NCBI GenBank assembly: GCA_019240475.1
Contig: JAFAYI010000006.1
Coordinates: forward strand, 186,001-250,000
DNA from: Acidobacteriaceae bacterium
GTDB lineage: Bacteria; Acidobacteriota; Terriglobia; Bryobacterales; Bryobacteraceae
DNA length: 64,000 nt
Reading direction: 5' to 3'
The position numbers and the translations under genes are program-made. Each line of letters starts with the position of its first letter. The stretch's first letter is position 1. The notes beneath the pieces are model-generated. The model had not been told where the DNA came from, ran no database searches, and was given only the letters and a program-made list of their open reading frames with translations. Shown one piece after another: positions 27,128 through 35,861 of the stretch.

Positions 27128-28085
27128 CTTCAGCGCGTTGGAACAATTCTGTACGGAGTGGTCGTCCTTCGCGGAAACCATCGAAGGGCTGACTCCATTT
27201 CAAACGCCCGAATGGCTGCTCACCTGGTGGCTTTATTTCGGCAGCGGACAATTGCATGTGCTGACGGTGCGTTCGGGAGAGGCAATCGCGGCCGTGATTC
27301 CTCTGTTTCGACACGAATGGAATGGCCGTCGCCAGTTAACCCTGATCGGTTCGGGCATTTCCGATTACCTGGAGCCAGCGATCGCACCGGATTATAGCGC
27401 GGCAGTTATAAATTTGGTAGGCGAACACCTATACGACAATTCCGGTTGGGACATCTGCGACTGGCAGGATCTTGCTGCCGGCACGCCTCTTGCTCGATTT
27501 GGGCGCGTTACTGTGGATACGCCCTGTTCAGAGGTTAAGCTTTGCGGGACCTTCGACCATTATTGGATGGAACGGTCGAAAGACTTGCGTCGGAATCTGC
27601 GCCGTTACGGAGATCGAGCGGACGCGATGGGGCCAACCGAGTTTAGAGTTTCCTCGATTGCCGACGAGACGTTGCTGCAGCAGTTGGTCCGATTGCACAG
27701 TGATCGATGGGGTAAACGCAATCTGCCCGGAATGATTACGGCGAATAACTCCGGTGAGTTTCTGCGCGAAGTTACCCGCCGGTTTGAGAAGCTCCATTCG
27801 CTTCGTTTCTTCAGCTTGCGATTCAGAGATGAAGTGGCTGCCGTCAGCGTCGGTTTTCTATATCGCGGCACTCTCCATTCGTATCTGAGCGCATTCGATC
27901 CCCGGTTCGAGATTCTCGGTTTCGGCCGAAAGCTGCTTCACGACAGCTTGCGCTACGGATTCGAGCAAGGCTATCGCGCTTGGAATTTCTGTCGGGGAGA
28001 CGAGCCTTACAAGTTCTCCTTCGGTGCGGAACCGATACCGAAATGCCGGCTGATTGTCACGCGAGGAGATCTCGGTAAAGGTTGA
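27105..28085 (+). CDS. CelD/BcsL-like GNAT acyltransferase
   Basis: I choose the ATG at 27105, because the family begins with a strand like LEVLDSFSALEQF and then TPFQTPEWLLTWW. An earlier in-frame ATG at 27075 would overlap the previous gene by 53 bases. The protein has two GNAT-like halves. The second contains RFFSLRFRDEVAAVSVGFLYRGTLHSYLSAFD and ends with the family's WNFCRGDEPYKFSFG. CelD-like (GNAT, DUF6 type) proteins acylate exopolysaccharides or lipid-linked sugars, as in cellulose and capsule gene sets. It forms an operon with the two upstream genes and its end overlaps by 29 bases the end of the facing GT4 gene. Confidence 0.85.
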   Translation: MRLEVLDSFSALEQFCTEWSSFAETIEGLTPFQTPEWLLTWWLYFGSGQLHVLTVRSGEAIAAVIPLFRHEWNGRRQLTLIGSGISDYLEPAIAPDYSAAVINLVGEHLYDNSGWDICDWQDLAAGTPLARFGRVTVDTPCSEVKLCGTFDHYWMERSKDLRRNLRRYGDRADAMGPTEFRVSSIADETLLQQLVRLHSDRWGKRNLPGMITANNSGEFLREVTRRFEKLHSLRFFSLRFRDEVAAVSVGFLYRGTLHSYLSAFDPRFEILGFGRKLLHDSLRYGFEQGYRAWNFCRGDEPYKFSFGAEPIPKCRLIVTRGDLGKG

Positions 28086-29073
28086 TATACTGTTGCGCCA
28101 TACGAGCCGCATCGAAACGGCGAAGCGCCTCTTCGCGACAGCGAGCGGAAGAGATGGTAACGGTTTGGTCAACCGCTTGGGCCATCTCGGCTTCCGAATC
28201 CACGACGAAGCCGGTCACGCCCGATTCGACTATTTCGGGCAGCGCGCCGGCGCGAAAAGCGATCACCGGAGTTCCCGAGGCGAGGGCTTCCATGGCAACT
28301 AGCGAGCCGGTTTCCGGGGCGAGACTTGGAATGAGTACGCAGCGCGCTTCGGCCAGGAGTTGCGCTTTCCGCTCGCGTCCAACTGGCCCGATCCAGCATC
28401 TCTTCTCATCGAGCAGAGGCGCAACCTGCTCGGAAAAATAAGCGTGATGAGAGCCGAAGGGATGCACAGGGCCGGCCACGATCAACCGCGCATCCAGATG
28501 GTGAGCGACTCGCAGTGCGATAGCGGCTCCCTTCTCCGGGCAAATGCGTCCGAGCCAAAGCAGATAGTCGCCACGCAAGGCTGCGGGCCGATAGCGCCCC
28601 AGATCGATTCCGTTCGGCACAACCGGCAATCGCAAACCGTTCGGACTGGTTCCGGCCTGATTTTGCGAAACACAGCATAGCGTCACATCGCGGAGCGCGA
28701 ACACGTGTTCGGGGTACCAGGCAAGCGGCAGATGCATGGTCGCGAGCTTTGGCAGCGGCCTATCCGGAATATAGGCGTGGAAATCGAGGCCGTGGAAGTG
28801 TAGGATGTCCGCCGGGAATTGATCGAGCGCGCGATGTATGGCGGCGGCGTGCGCCTCTTCAGCCTTGGCGCGAACCGCGTCCGTAATCTCATCGGGGGCG
28901 GCTGGCGTTTCTACCAGTTCCCCTTCGACACGAGACGATTGAGCGGCAACGACCATCGAACGATGGCCGCGCGCCGTTAACCCCCGATCCAGTAGCGAAA
29001 GAATCTGTTCGGCGCCTCCCGCGGCATCCGGCGTCACCGGAAACAAAGGATAGCCGACGCTCAGGACATTCAC
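28057..29073 (-). CDS. GT4-type glycosyltransferase
   Basis: The protein begins NVLSVGYPLFPVTPDAAGGAEQIL, the N-terminal Rossmann half of a GT-B enzyme. The C-terminal half contains YLLWLGRICPEKGAAIALRVA and PETGSLVAMEALASGTPVIAF, in which the E-x7-E pattern of GT4 enzymes binds the nucleotide sugar, then RAGALPEIVESGVTGFVV. It is cytoplasmic, with no membrane segment. It follows the GlcG gene by 18 bases on the same strand and converges with the CelD-like gene, their ends overlapping by 29 bases. The donor and acceptor are unknown. Confidence 0.87.
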   Translation of the reverse strand: MNVLSVGYPLFPVTPDAAGGAEQILSLLDRGLTARGHRSMVVAAQSSRVEGELVETPAAPDEITDAVRAKAEEAHAAAIHRALDQFPADILHFHGLDFHAYIPDRPLPKLATMHLPLAWYPEHVFALRDVTLCCVSQNQAGTSPNGLRLPVVPNGIDLGRYRPAALRGDYLLWLGRICPEKGAAIALRVAHHLDARLIVAGPVHPFGSHHAYFSEQVAPLLDEKRCWIGPVGRERKAQLLAEARCVLIPSLAPETGSLVAMEALASGTPVIAFRAGALPEIVESGVTGFVVDSEAEMAQAVDQTVTISSARCREEALRRFDAARMAQQYINLYRDLLA

Positions 29074-29091
29074 GGCTGGCAGCGCGAAGCT

Positions 29092-29487
29092 CTAGAACGC
29101 CTCGGCGCCGGCTTCCGCTACGGCGTGATCCTGCTTGCCCATGCCGCCACTGACGCCGACCGCGCCCACGACTTGACCGCCGCGTTTGAGCGGAATTCCA
29201 CCGGCGAAGATCATTACCCGGCAATCGTTCGAAACATGAATGCCAAAAAACTGATCGCCGGATTGACTATTTTCGGCGAGATCCTTTGTGGAGATGTCGA
29301 ACGCGCGAGCGGTCCAGGCTTTCTTGATCGAAATATCGACGCTGCCGATCCAGGCATTATCCATCCGCACATGCGCCACCAGGTTTCCGCCTTGATCCAC
29401 GACCGCAATGTTCATGGGTTGGCCAATTTCTTGGGCCTTCTGTTCCGCCGCGGCGATGATTCGCCGGGCATCCGCCAATGTGATCAT
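29092..29487 (-). CDS. GlcG/HbpS-family protein
   Basis: The family signature is clear: ITLADARRIIAAAEQKAQEIG, MNIAVVDQGGNLVAHVRMDNA, then GGIPLKRGGQVVGAVGVSGG. Proteins of this fold (Pfam haem-degrading domain) include HbpS, which binds haem, and GlcG next to glycolate genes; for most the role is not known. I choose the ATG at 29487 because AAGGA lies 7 bases before it, and the family starts at this point. An ATG at 29523 in frame would add 12 residues. The protein is 131 residues long. It is co-directional with the ion channel gene upstream and the glycosyltransferase downstream. Confidence 0.87.
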   Translation of the reverse strand: MITLADARRIIAAAEQKAQEIGQPMNIAVVDQGGNLVAHVRMDNAWIGSVDISIKKAWTARAFDISTKDLAENSQSGDQFFGIHVSNDCRVMIFAGGIPLKRGGQVVGAVGVSGGMGKQDHAVAEAGAEAF

Positions 29488-29542
29488 CTCGTCATCCTTT
29501 TGAACTTGTTCTATATGATGCATCGGTTAGACCCTCAACCTG

Positions 29543-30427
29543 TCAATCGGGTTGCATCTCTCGAATCAAATGAGCCTGTCCATATGCGCGAAACACCACT
29601 GCGGGGTCGCTCGAACCGGTGTGCAGGAAACGTTCATCCAGGATGGCGGCCAGGTCGTTAAGCGCGTGGCGCAGCATCGCGGCGGCTAGACGAATGGACT
29701 CCGGCGTGCCGAGATCGGCGCCCCTGTCCGCGTATAGGACCAATCGCGGAAGAGCGGAGGCAAGCGAGGAGCGCCTGTGATCGGAGTGGAAATAGTAAAT
29801 GACCGGGAAGTGGATGAAATCGACGCGGGTCTGAATGACGGCAGTTGCGAAATCTCTGAGCAACGCGTCGGAGCTGTACATGGCCTCTCCAAGTCCCGCT
29901 TCTTTGGCCGCTCGATTGAGGATCGTGACGCGGCGAGCGAGCAGGCGCATGCGGCCCAAAGCCGGATAGACGAGCACGATGGACGAGACGCTCGCCGTGA
30001 GAATGGCGAGCCCGATCAGCGCCTGCAGGCTAACTACGATGCGCAGCCAATCCGCTTTCGGCATGACGTCGCCCAAGCCAAGAGTTGTCATGACCTGCAG
30101 CGAGAAATAAAACATCGTTGGGAACGTTGCATGAACTCCCTCGTTCGCTCGATTTAAAAGGCGAAAGCCCTCGGGATATCCGGCGGAATAGATGAACGCG
30201 AATCCGATCGCCTGTAAGAAGGACCAGCACAACACGACCAGCACGACGGTAAGAGGTCCAGCGCTTGACAAAGCACGCGGCCAACTGCGGAAGAGGCGGA
30301 ACAAGGTTCGCCCGATCCAGTCGCTGAGCGAACCGGTGCGCGTCGGATGAAACAGGTCCAGAAAGATTTCCGTGAAGGCGAAGGAGATGATCAAGACGCC
30401 TGCTACGAGTATCAGCGCGGACCGCAT
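29543..30427 (-). CDS. Two-TM-pore potassium-channel-like protein
   Basis: Hydrophobic segments near residues 4-20 and 62-85 are followed by a pore loop, PTMFYFSLQVMTTLGLGDVMP, and a last helix ending SSIVLVYPALGRM. The filter reads T-L-G-L-G-D rather than the common T-V-G-Y-G-D. A 150-residue soluble C-terminus follows. The channel therefore has the Ion_trans_2 plan with an extra N-terminal helix pair. I choose the ATG at 30427 (MRSALILVAGV). An earlier in-frame Met at 30529 would overlap the preceding pgsA-like gene by 53 bases. Ion selectivity cannot be concluded from this motif alone. The C-terminal domain is not recognised. Confidence 0.75.
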   Translation of the reverse strand: MRSALILVAGVLIISFAFTEIFLDLFHPTRTGSLSDWIGRTLFRLFRSWPRALSSAGPLTVVLVVLCWSFLQAIGFAFIYSAGYPEGFRLLNRANEGVHATFPTMFYFSLQVMTTLGLGDVMPKADWLRIVVSLQALIGLAILTASVSSIVLVYPALGRMRLLARRVTILNRAAKEAGLGEAMYSSDALLRDFATAVIQTRVDFIHFPVIYYFHSDHRRSSLASALPRLVLYADRGADLGTPESIRLAAAMLRHALNDLAAILDERFLHTGSSDPAVVFRAYGQAHLIREMQPD

Positions 30428-30476
30428 GCTTGCGAGACCCGCAAGTCCCTCAAAGGTTTCAATCCAAGCGTTTGAG

Positions 30477-31103
30477 CTACGTGCTCCCGGCGCGCGCCAT
30501 CCGCATCGTGCGCAAGCCCTGGAGGACATAGGCGGTTGTGGAAAGAATCAGGGACAGGATCAACATGAAGTAGACCGGGCTCAGGACATGGGCGAGAAAG
30601 GCAAGGCGCGCCGAGACCAGAACCAAGACAATCGTCCCGAGTTCGATGAATGTATTCACCTTGCCAAAAGCGCCGGGCTGGAAGGCGGTACTGCCGGTGG
30701 AGACGTAGACCACGAAAGACCCGATCAGGATCAGGGCGTCGCGCCCGATCACGGCGATCGTAACCCAGAGAGGAATCGCGGGCCGGCCTTGGCGGAATAA
30801 AGAGAGAGCCAGGAATGAAACGGTCGTCAGCAGTTTGTCCGCGATGGGATCCGCAAGCCTACCAAACTTCGAGCGTTGATTGAAACGCCGCGCCAGAGTT
30901 CCGTCCAAGGTGTCCGTTATTCCCGCGATCAGGAACACGAAAAGCGCGGGGATGTTATGGCCGCGTATGCACAACCAGCCGAAAGGCGCTATGAGGACGA
31001 GCCGAAACAGCGTGAGGAGGTTCGGGATCGTCAGCCAAGCGCCGCTCTCGGCTTTGAAGCGAGAGCCGCCGCTCTGCCGGACAGAGAGCCTTTCAGGCCG
31101 CAT
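30477..31103 (-). CDS. CDP-alcohol phosphatidyltransferase (PgsA-like)
   Basis: The family motif D-x2-D-G-x2-A-R-x8-G-x3-D-x3-D is complete: DTLDGTLARRFNQRSKFGRLADPIADK. It starts with PNLLTLFRLVLIAP, the usual N-terminal helix of phosphatidylglycerophosphate synthases, and has about six membrane helices. The enzyme displaces CMP from CDP-diacylglycerol with an alcohol. PgsA (glycerol 3-phosphate) is the likeliest, but cardiolipin or inositol-phosphate synthases share the motif. The first 20 or so residues are polar and basic. It is the first gene of the four-gene minus-strand run 31103-28057 and diverges from the RhaT-like gene. Confidence 0.85.
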   Translation of the reverse strand: MRPERLSVRQSGGSRFKAESGAWLTIPNLLTLFRLVLIAPFGWLCIRGHNIPALFVFLIAGITDTLDGTLARRFNQRSKFGRLADPIADKLLTTVSFLALSLFRQGRPAIPLWVTIAVIGRDALILIGSFVVYVSTGSTAFQPGAFGKVNTFIELGTIVLVLVSARLAFLAHVLSPVYFMLILSLILSTTAYVLQGLRTMRMARAGST

Positions 31104-31133
31104 ATACAGATGCTAACGGAACACAATAGATCC

Positions 31134-32312
31134 ATGACGCCAAATCCCGCGCTGGGTGTGGTCTTGCATTGGCTAGGCGGTCTCGCATCCGGAAGCTTTT
31201 ATGTTCCCTATCGTGGCGTGAAGAGATGGTCGTGGGAGACGTACTGGTTGGTCGGCGGCATATTTAGCTGGATTGTCGCGCCTTGGATTTTCGCGCTTGT
31301 GCTCACAAAGGATCTGCTGGCGGTACTCGGCGCCGCTTCCCCGAGCACCCTCTTCTGGTGCTTCCTGTTCGGTCTGCTGTGGGGGATCGGCGGTCTGACG
31401 TTCGGCCTCACCATGCGATATCTCGGTTTGTCTCTCGGCATGGCAATCGTGATGGGATTGTGCGCAGCTTTTGGAACGCTGATGCCGCCCATCTTCAACG
31501 GCACATTTGCGACGGAGGTAGCGGGCACGGTTGCGGGCCGCGTCATCCTGCTGGGCATCGCGGTTTGCCTGGCCGGCATAGCGATCGCGGGGCTCGCGGG
31601 CGTTTACAAGGAACGGGCTACGCCGCCAGCGGCACAAAAAGCCGCAATCCAGGAGTTCAATCTCAGGCGAGGGTTTCTGGTCGCCTTGCTATCAGGCGTG
31701 ATGAGCGCATGCTTTGCTTACGGACTTGCGGCGGGCGAACCAATCAAGGCGCTCACGGTACGAGCGGGAACTCCGGCGCTGTGGCGAGGGCTGCCGGTCC
31801 TGGTAGTTGTCCTCATCGGAGGATTCACCACGAACTTTATGTGGACCGTGTTTCTGAATATCCGCAACAAGAGCGGCCGCGAATACCTCGCATCGGAGCT
31901 CACGATTCAATCGGGCCTTGAGAAAGCGCCGCAGCCCATCGAAGAAACCGCGCTGACCGGCCCGGGCGCGAGCGTCTTGACACATCCGGCTACGCAGACT
32001 CTGCGCGAAACGGCGCGCGTGCCGCGAATGCGCAATTATCTGCTTTGCGCGCTAGCCGGGGTGACGTGGTACATGCAGTTTTTCTTCTACACGATGGGCG
32101 AAACCAAGATGGGCGCGTACACCTTTTCGAGCTGGACACTGCACATGGCGAGCATTGTGATATTCAGCACGCTATGGGGCGTAGGGCTGCACGAATGGCG
32201 CGGCGCGGGCCGGGCGGCGATCCGGTTATTACTGCTCGGGCTGAGCGTTCTGCTCGCTTCGACCGTCATTATCGGCTATGGCAATTATTTAAATGCGCCG
32301 CTCTCGCGTTGA
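31134..32312 (+). CDS. L-rhamnose/proton symporter RhaT-like
   Basis: The start is the ATG at 31134 (MTPNPALGVVLHWLGGLASGSFYVPYRGVKRW), where the membrane part begins. An in-frame extension upstream reads into the divergent promoter region and is highly charged. Ten hydrophobic segments are visible, with WSWETYWLVGGIFSWIVAPW and LLWGIGGLTFGLTMRYLGLSLGMAIVMG, both characteristic of RhaT. At 392 residues it is longer than E. coli RhaT (344) because of a polar loop around residues 255-300. RhaT imports rhamnose with protons. No rhamnose catabolic genes are seen here, so another deoxysugar such as fucose is possible. The gene end overlaps the facing DUF971 gene by 28 bases. Confidence 0.85.
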   Translation: MTPNPALGVVLHWLGGLASGSFYVPYRGVKRWSWETYWLVGGIFSWIVAPWIFALVLTKDLLAVLGAASPSTLFWCFLFGLLWGIGGLTFGLTMRYLGLSLGMAIVMGLCAAFGTLMPPIFNGTFATEVAGTVAGRVILLGIAVCLAGIAIAGLAGVYKERATPPAAQKAAIQEFNLRRGFLVALLSGVMSACFAYGLAAGEPIKALTVRAGTPALWRGLPVLVVVLIGGFTTNFMWTVFLNIRNKSGREYLASELTIQSGLEKAPQPIEETALTGPGASVLTHPATQTLRETARVPRMRNYLLCALAGVTWYMQFFFYTMGETKMGAYTFSSWTLHMASIVIFSTLWGVGLHEWRGAGRAAIRLLLLGLSVLLASTVIIGYGNYLNAPLSR

Positions 32313-32683
32313 AGCTTGCTTTGCGCCAGCGCTTTACATTCTTCGCACGGGCAGATGCGTCTCAAATGATCGAACGAATAGATTCCGGTGCTGTGCCCGT
32401 CATTCCAAAAGATGCGTACGGCATATTGGCCCACGGGCTCCACGGATTCCATGCGGAGCGTAGGCTTATACATGGGAAACAGTTCCGGCTTTGAGTAATT
32501 CGATTTCTGCGGGTCCGTCCCATGCGCGCCCGTACACGTTGCGCACGGGCATTCGTCGCGCAGGTAGGCGAGCGAATAGTCGCTGTGATGGCCGTCGCGC
32601 CAATCTATCTTGATCCCGGTGGATTTGGAGATTGCGATGTGCTCCGGGTCTGCGATCGCTCTGTCCTGGATTTGCTCCTGCAT
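32285..32683 (-). CDS. DUF971-domain protein with extra cysteine clusters
   Basis: The DUF971 fold (similar to the N-terminus of gamma-butyrobetaine hydroxylase) is recognised by KIDWRDGHHSDYSLAYLRDECPCATC and YAVRIFWNDGHSTGIYSFDHLRRICPCEEC. Two CPC-x-x-C clusters, one in each half, could bind a metal or an Fe-S cluster. DUF971 proteins are often next to iron-sulfur cluster (Mrp/ApbC) genes, but here the partner is rel, seven bases upstream. The function is unknown. The 3' end overlaps the facing RhaT-like gene by 28 bases. Confidence 0.82.
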   Translation of the reverse strand: MQEQIQDRAIADPEHIAISKSTGIKIDWRDGHHSDYSLAYLRDECPCATCTGAHGTDPQKSNYSKPELFPMYKPTLRMESVEPVGQYAVRIFWNDGHSTGIYSFDHLRRICPCEECKALAQSKLQRESGAFK

Positions 32684-32689
32684 CTGCTT

Positions 32690-34897
32690 CTAAGCTGTCG
32701 GCACGCGCTCAATGTCCCTCACGCCGGGGATGCGTCTGAACGCCGTAATAACTCGTTCCAATTGCTTCTTGTCTCGCACGTCCATGGTGATGTCCACGAT
32801 GGCGCTTTCATCGGTTCGCGAGGTGTCGCCGCGCGCTTCCAAAGTCCGGATGTTGCTCGATTCGGAATTTAAGATCGACGTGAGCTGATGCAGAATTCCG
32901 GGGCGGTCGTCGGTGTAGATAACCACCTTAACCGGCAGCGGGTCACTCGCGCTGCGGGCCCATTCGACATCGATCTTGCGCTCGGCCTCATACATCAAGT
33001 TCTGCACGTTCGAGCATTGAACCGAATGCACCGCGACCCCCTTACCACGGGTGATGTAGCCGACGATCTGCTCGCCGCGTATGGGATTGCAGCATTTCGC
33101 GCGATAAACCATTACGTCGTCGGCGCCCTTCACGTGGATGGTCAGGTCGCCGTCCCCGATGGGCGCTTCCGGCGTCGATGACGTGCGTGGAACAAAAGGC
33201 GCGGCGGGCGCGGGCTCCGGAACCGCGGCATTCTCCGGCGCGACTTTTTGGAGCACCTGGCGCGCGGAGAACCTCCCGAAGCCGAGGGCCGCATACAGAT
33301 CTTCCGTCTTGCTGACGCCGTATTCGGACGCTACCGATTCCAGGTCGCCGCTCGATATGCGACCCAGGCTTACGCCCATGCGGCGCGCTTCTTTTTCAAG
33401 CGACTTCTGCCCGATTTCGACAGCCTTGATGCGCTCGACTGCGTTGATGACGTGCTTGATCTTGTTTCGCGCGCGCGAAGTCTTGACAACCGAAAGCCAG
33501 TCCCGGCTCGGCTGGTGGCCCTGCTGCGTAAGAATCTCCACAACATCGCCGTTGCGCAGCACATATTTCAGTGGTTTCAACGATCCGTTCACGCGCGCGC
33601 CTACGCAGGTGTTGCCCACGTCGCTGTGAATGGCATAGGCAAAATCGATGGGCGTAGCATCCCTGGGCAGCACAATGACGCGCCCGCGCGGGGTGAACGT
33701 GTAAACCTCTTCGGAATAGAGATCCACCTTCAGCGTCGACAAGAAATCGCCGGAATCTCTCATCTCGCTTTGCCATTCGACCAATTGCCTCAACCACGCA
33801 ATACGCTGATCGTCGCCGCCCGGACCCTTGCTGCCTTCTTTGTATTTCCAGTGCGCGGCGATTCCCTCTTCGGCGATGCGATGCATCTCCGCCGTCCGGA
33901 TCTGCACTTCGAAGGTGACGCCGCCCGGTCCGATTACCGAAGTATGCAGCGACTGATAGAGATTCGGACGCGGCATTGCGATGAAGTCCTTGATGCGGCC
34001 GGGGATGGGATGCCACTCGTTGTGAATGACGCCGAGCGCGGCGTAACAGTTCTTCACCGAGTCGGTGATGATACGCACTGCAAGAACGTCATAGACCTGA
34101 TCGAGCGTGATCTTCTGCCGCTTCAGTTTCTGATACACCGAATAACCGCGCTTCACTCGTCCTTCAACGCGCGCGGGAATGTCTTCGCGGGCCAGCTTCT
34201 GCTGAATCTGGGTTTGCACCTGCCGCAGCCAGGCTTCATGTTCCTGGCGCTTGGATTCAATCTCCCGTTTCAGCTCCGCGGATTCTTCCGGATGCAGCGT
34301 CTCGAAGGCGAGGTCTTCCAGCTCTCCGCGAACCTTTCCCATACCCAAGCGGTGGGCGATAGGCGCATAAATATCGATAGTCTCTTGCGCAATCGCCACC
34401 TGCCGCTCCCGCGCGAGGGAATCGATGGTTCGCATATTGTGCAGCCGGTCAGCGAGCTTGACAATCACCACGCGGATGTCGCCGGTCATAGCCAACAGCA
34501 TTTTGCGAAGACTCTCGGCCTGGCGGTCTTCGCGATTGGCAAGGCTGATTTTGCTCAGCTTTGTCACGCCGTCGACGCAGCGCGCCACCGCTTCGCCGAA
34601 CTGTTCCTTCAGATCCTCCAGCTTGGCGCTGGTGTCTTCCAAGACATCGTGCAGCAATCCCGTTTGCAAGCAGACCATATCCATCTGCATGTCTGCGAGG
34701 ATGTGAGCGACCGCCAAAGGATGAGCAATGTAAGGTTCCCCAGACTTGCGCTTCTGTCGGCGATGGTAGGCGGCTGCCGCGCGATAGGCCCGGTCCAATC
34801 CCGTTAAGTCTTCTTTGGGCCGGAGCGCGCGAACCTTTTCTTCTAAGGTGCGATACAGCTCCTCGACCTGAGGCAACTCCAAGACACTGGTCGACAT
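32690..34897 (-). CDS. rel: Bifunctional (p)ppGpp synthetase/hydrolase, Rel/SpoT family
   Basis: The enzyme makes and breaks (p)ppGpp, the stringent-response signal. Domain order is HD hydrolase (AHPLAVAHILADMQMD, His59; GLLHDVLEDT, His83-Asp84; DRLHNMR), synthetase (RVKRGYSVYQKL, DFIAMPRPNLYQSLHTSVIGPGG), TGS (VEVLTPRG-type text, YTFTPRGRVIVLPRDATPIDFAYAIH), a helical/zinc-finger segment (YRAKCCNPIRGEQIVGYITRGKGVAVH) and a C-terminal ACT domain. The catalytic HD residues are intact, so hydrolysis is expected as well as synthesis. 735 residues is normal. The gene follows a hypothetical protein gene by 34 bases and precedes the DUF971 gene by 7, so all three may be co-transcribed. Confidence 0.93.
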   Translation of the reverse strand: MSTSVLELPQVEELYRTLEEKVRALRPKEDLTGLDRAYRAAAAYHRRQKRKSGEPYIAHPLAVAHILADMQMDMVCLQTGLLHDVLEDTSAKLEDLKEQFGEAVARCVDGVTKLSKISLANREDRQAESLRKMLLAMTGDIRVVIVKLADRLHNMRTIDSLARERQVAIAQETIDIYAPIAHRLGMGKVRGELEDLAFETLHPEESAELKREIESKRQEHEAWLRQVQTQIQQKLAREDIPARVEGRVKRGYSVYQKLKRQKITLDQVYDVLAVRIITDSVKNCYAALGVIHNEWHPIPGRIKDFIAMPRPNLYQSLHTSVIGPGGVTFEVQIRTAEMHRIAEEGIAAHWKYKEGSKGPGGDDQRIAWLRQLVEWQSEMRDSGDFLSTLKVDLYSEEVYTFTPRGRVIVLPRDATPIDFAYAIHSDVGNTCVGARVNGSLKPLKYVLRNGDVVEILTQQGHQPSRDWLSVVKTSRARNKIKHVINAVERIKAVEIGQKSLEKEARRMGVSLGRISSGDLESVASEYGVSKTEDLYAALGFGRFSARQVLQKVAPENAAVPEPAPAAPFVPRTSSTPEAPIGDGDLTIHVKGADDVMVYRAKCCNPIRGEQIVGYITRGKGVAVHSVQCSNVQNLMYEAERKIDVEWARSASDPLPVKVVIYTDDRPGILHQLTSILNSESSNIRTLEARGDTSRTDESAIVDITMDVRDKKQLERVITAFRRIPGVRDIERVPTA

Positions 34898-34931
34898 TGA
34901 CTGTTAATTCTAGGTTAGATCACGCGCGGCT

Positions 34932-35849
34932 TCATTCGAGAGACGCCAACAGCTCTTTGGGGACGGGCCAAGTGGCCACCAAGCGCCGATCGACGACCTG
35001 AAATGCGCCGGAGGAGAGTAAACCGCTCAAATCCGCGGGATTCGGCACGATGTGGGCGCGCGCGAGCCCAAGCTTCAACAGCTTCGTATCGATGTCGAAT
35101 TGGGTGCGAATGGTCTCGGCCATGGCTGCGCTTGAACACTGCGCATCCAATTGCAATTTGAACCGGGTGGAGCCGGCATCGGGTGAAAGTGAAAGCACGA
35201 CCGGATTAGCGGATTGGAGCGAAATAGCGAAGATGCGCAAGGGGACCGGCAGACTGGCTGGATTCGCGAGCAAGCGCCGCGAGAGACGCGCCCAGACCGG
35301 CTGGGACGGCATCGTCTCGCGCAAGAAGTGTCCGGGCGGCCGTTCCACTTCGACGGCGTTCGGATTCGCGCTCAAGGCAAGAGCCATTACGTCCGGTTGG
35401 ATGGGCAGAAAGGACGCCCATCGGCCGGGCTTGCTAGTAGGCGCGTTGCAGAGTTTCGACGCGCAGTTTCCGCCATGAGCCATCGCATAAGCCCGCAGCC
35501 TTGCCCAATCGAATCGGCCACGAACCAGAAAAACGACCTGATCTGGACCGGCTGCTCCAGCGAGGGCGTCCACATCGCGACTGTAATCGAACCGCGTTTC
35601 GCGCACGAAAGCGCGATAATCCGTTTCCTCAGCCGCTTTGGAACCTGCAAAGAGGCCTAGGGCCCCTGTCTGGCGCATGGCCGCGACGTTTACGTAGAAG
35701 ATTGTCGCGTCGTTTTGCGGCAGATATCGAAACAGGTCCTGGTCCGATCGCACATGGCGATGGCGGTAGAAATCGATCGTCCAAAGTGAGACTGCGGCCA
35801 GAACAGCCGTCGCCACAGTGACAACCCACGGCTTCGAGAGGGTGCGCAA
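34932..35849 (-). CDS. Membrane-anchored hypothetical protein (305 aa)
   Basis: One N-terminal helix (about residues 8-24) anchors the protein and the rest is probably periplasmic. The text DLFRYLPQNDATIFYVNVAAMRQTGALGLF and FVRETRFDYSRDVDALAGAAGPDQVVFLVRGRFDWARL is a pattern I recognise from uncharacterised acidobacterial proteins that assess residual 'energy' or bias terms, but no named family can be given with certainty. Two Cys residues lie close together (CASKLC). It sits between DAHP synthase (12 bases upstream) and rel (34 bases downstream) on the same strand. The function is unknown. Confidence 0.7.
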   Translation of the reverse strand: MRTLSKPWVVTVATAVLAAVSLWTIDFYRHRHVRSDQDLFRYLPQNDATIFYVNVAAMRQTGALGLFAGSKAAEETDYRAFVRETRFDYSRDVDALAGAAGPDQVVFLVRGRFDWARLRAYAMAHGGNCASKLCNAPTSKPGRWASFLPIQPDVMALALSANPNAVEVERPPGHFLRETMPSQPVWARLSRRLLANPASLPVPLRIFAISLQSANPVVLSLSPDAGSTRFKLQLDAQCSSAAMAETIRTQFDIDTKLLKLGLARAHIVPNPADLSGLLSSGAFQVVDRRLVATWPVPKELLASLE

Positions 35850-35861
35850 GAAATGCCCGAT

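Noticed and set aside
30876..31133. An 86-residue N-terminal extension of the RhaT-like protein
   Set aside because: It is charged and lies opposite the start of the pgsA-like gene. The membrane protein text starts at 31134, which fits RhaT length.
33248..34807. Long open frame on the plus strand inside rel
   Set aside because: It is a mirror frame of the minus-strand Rel coding sequence, whose domains and catalytic motifs are complete. The plus-strand product has no domain and an implausible composition.
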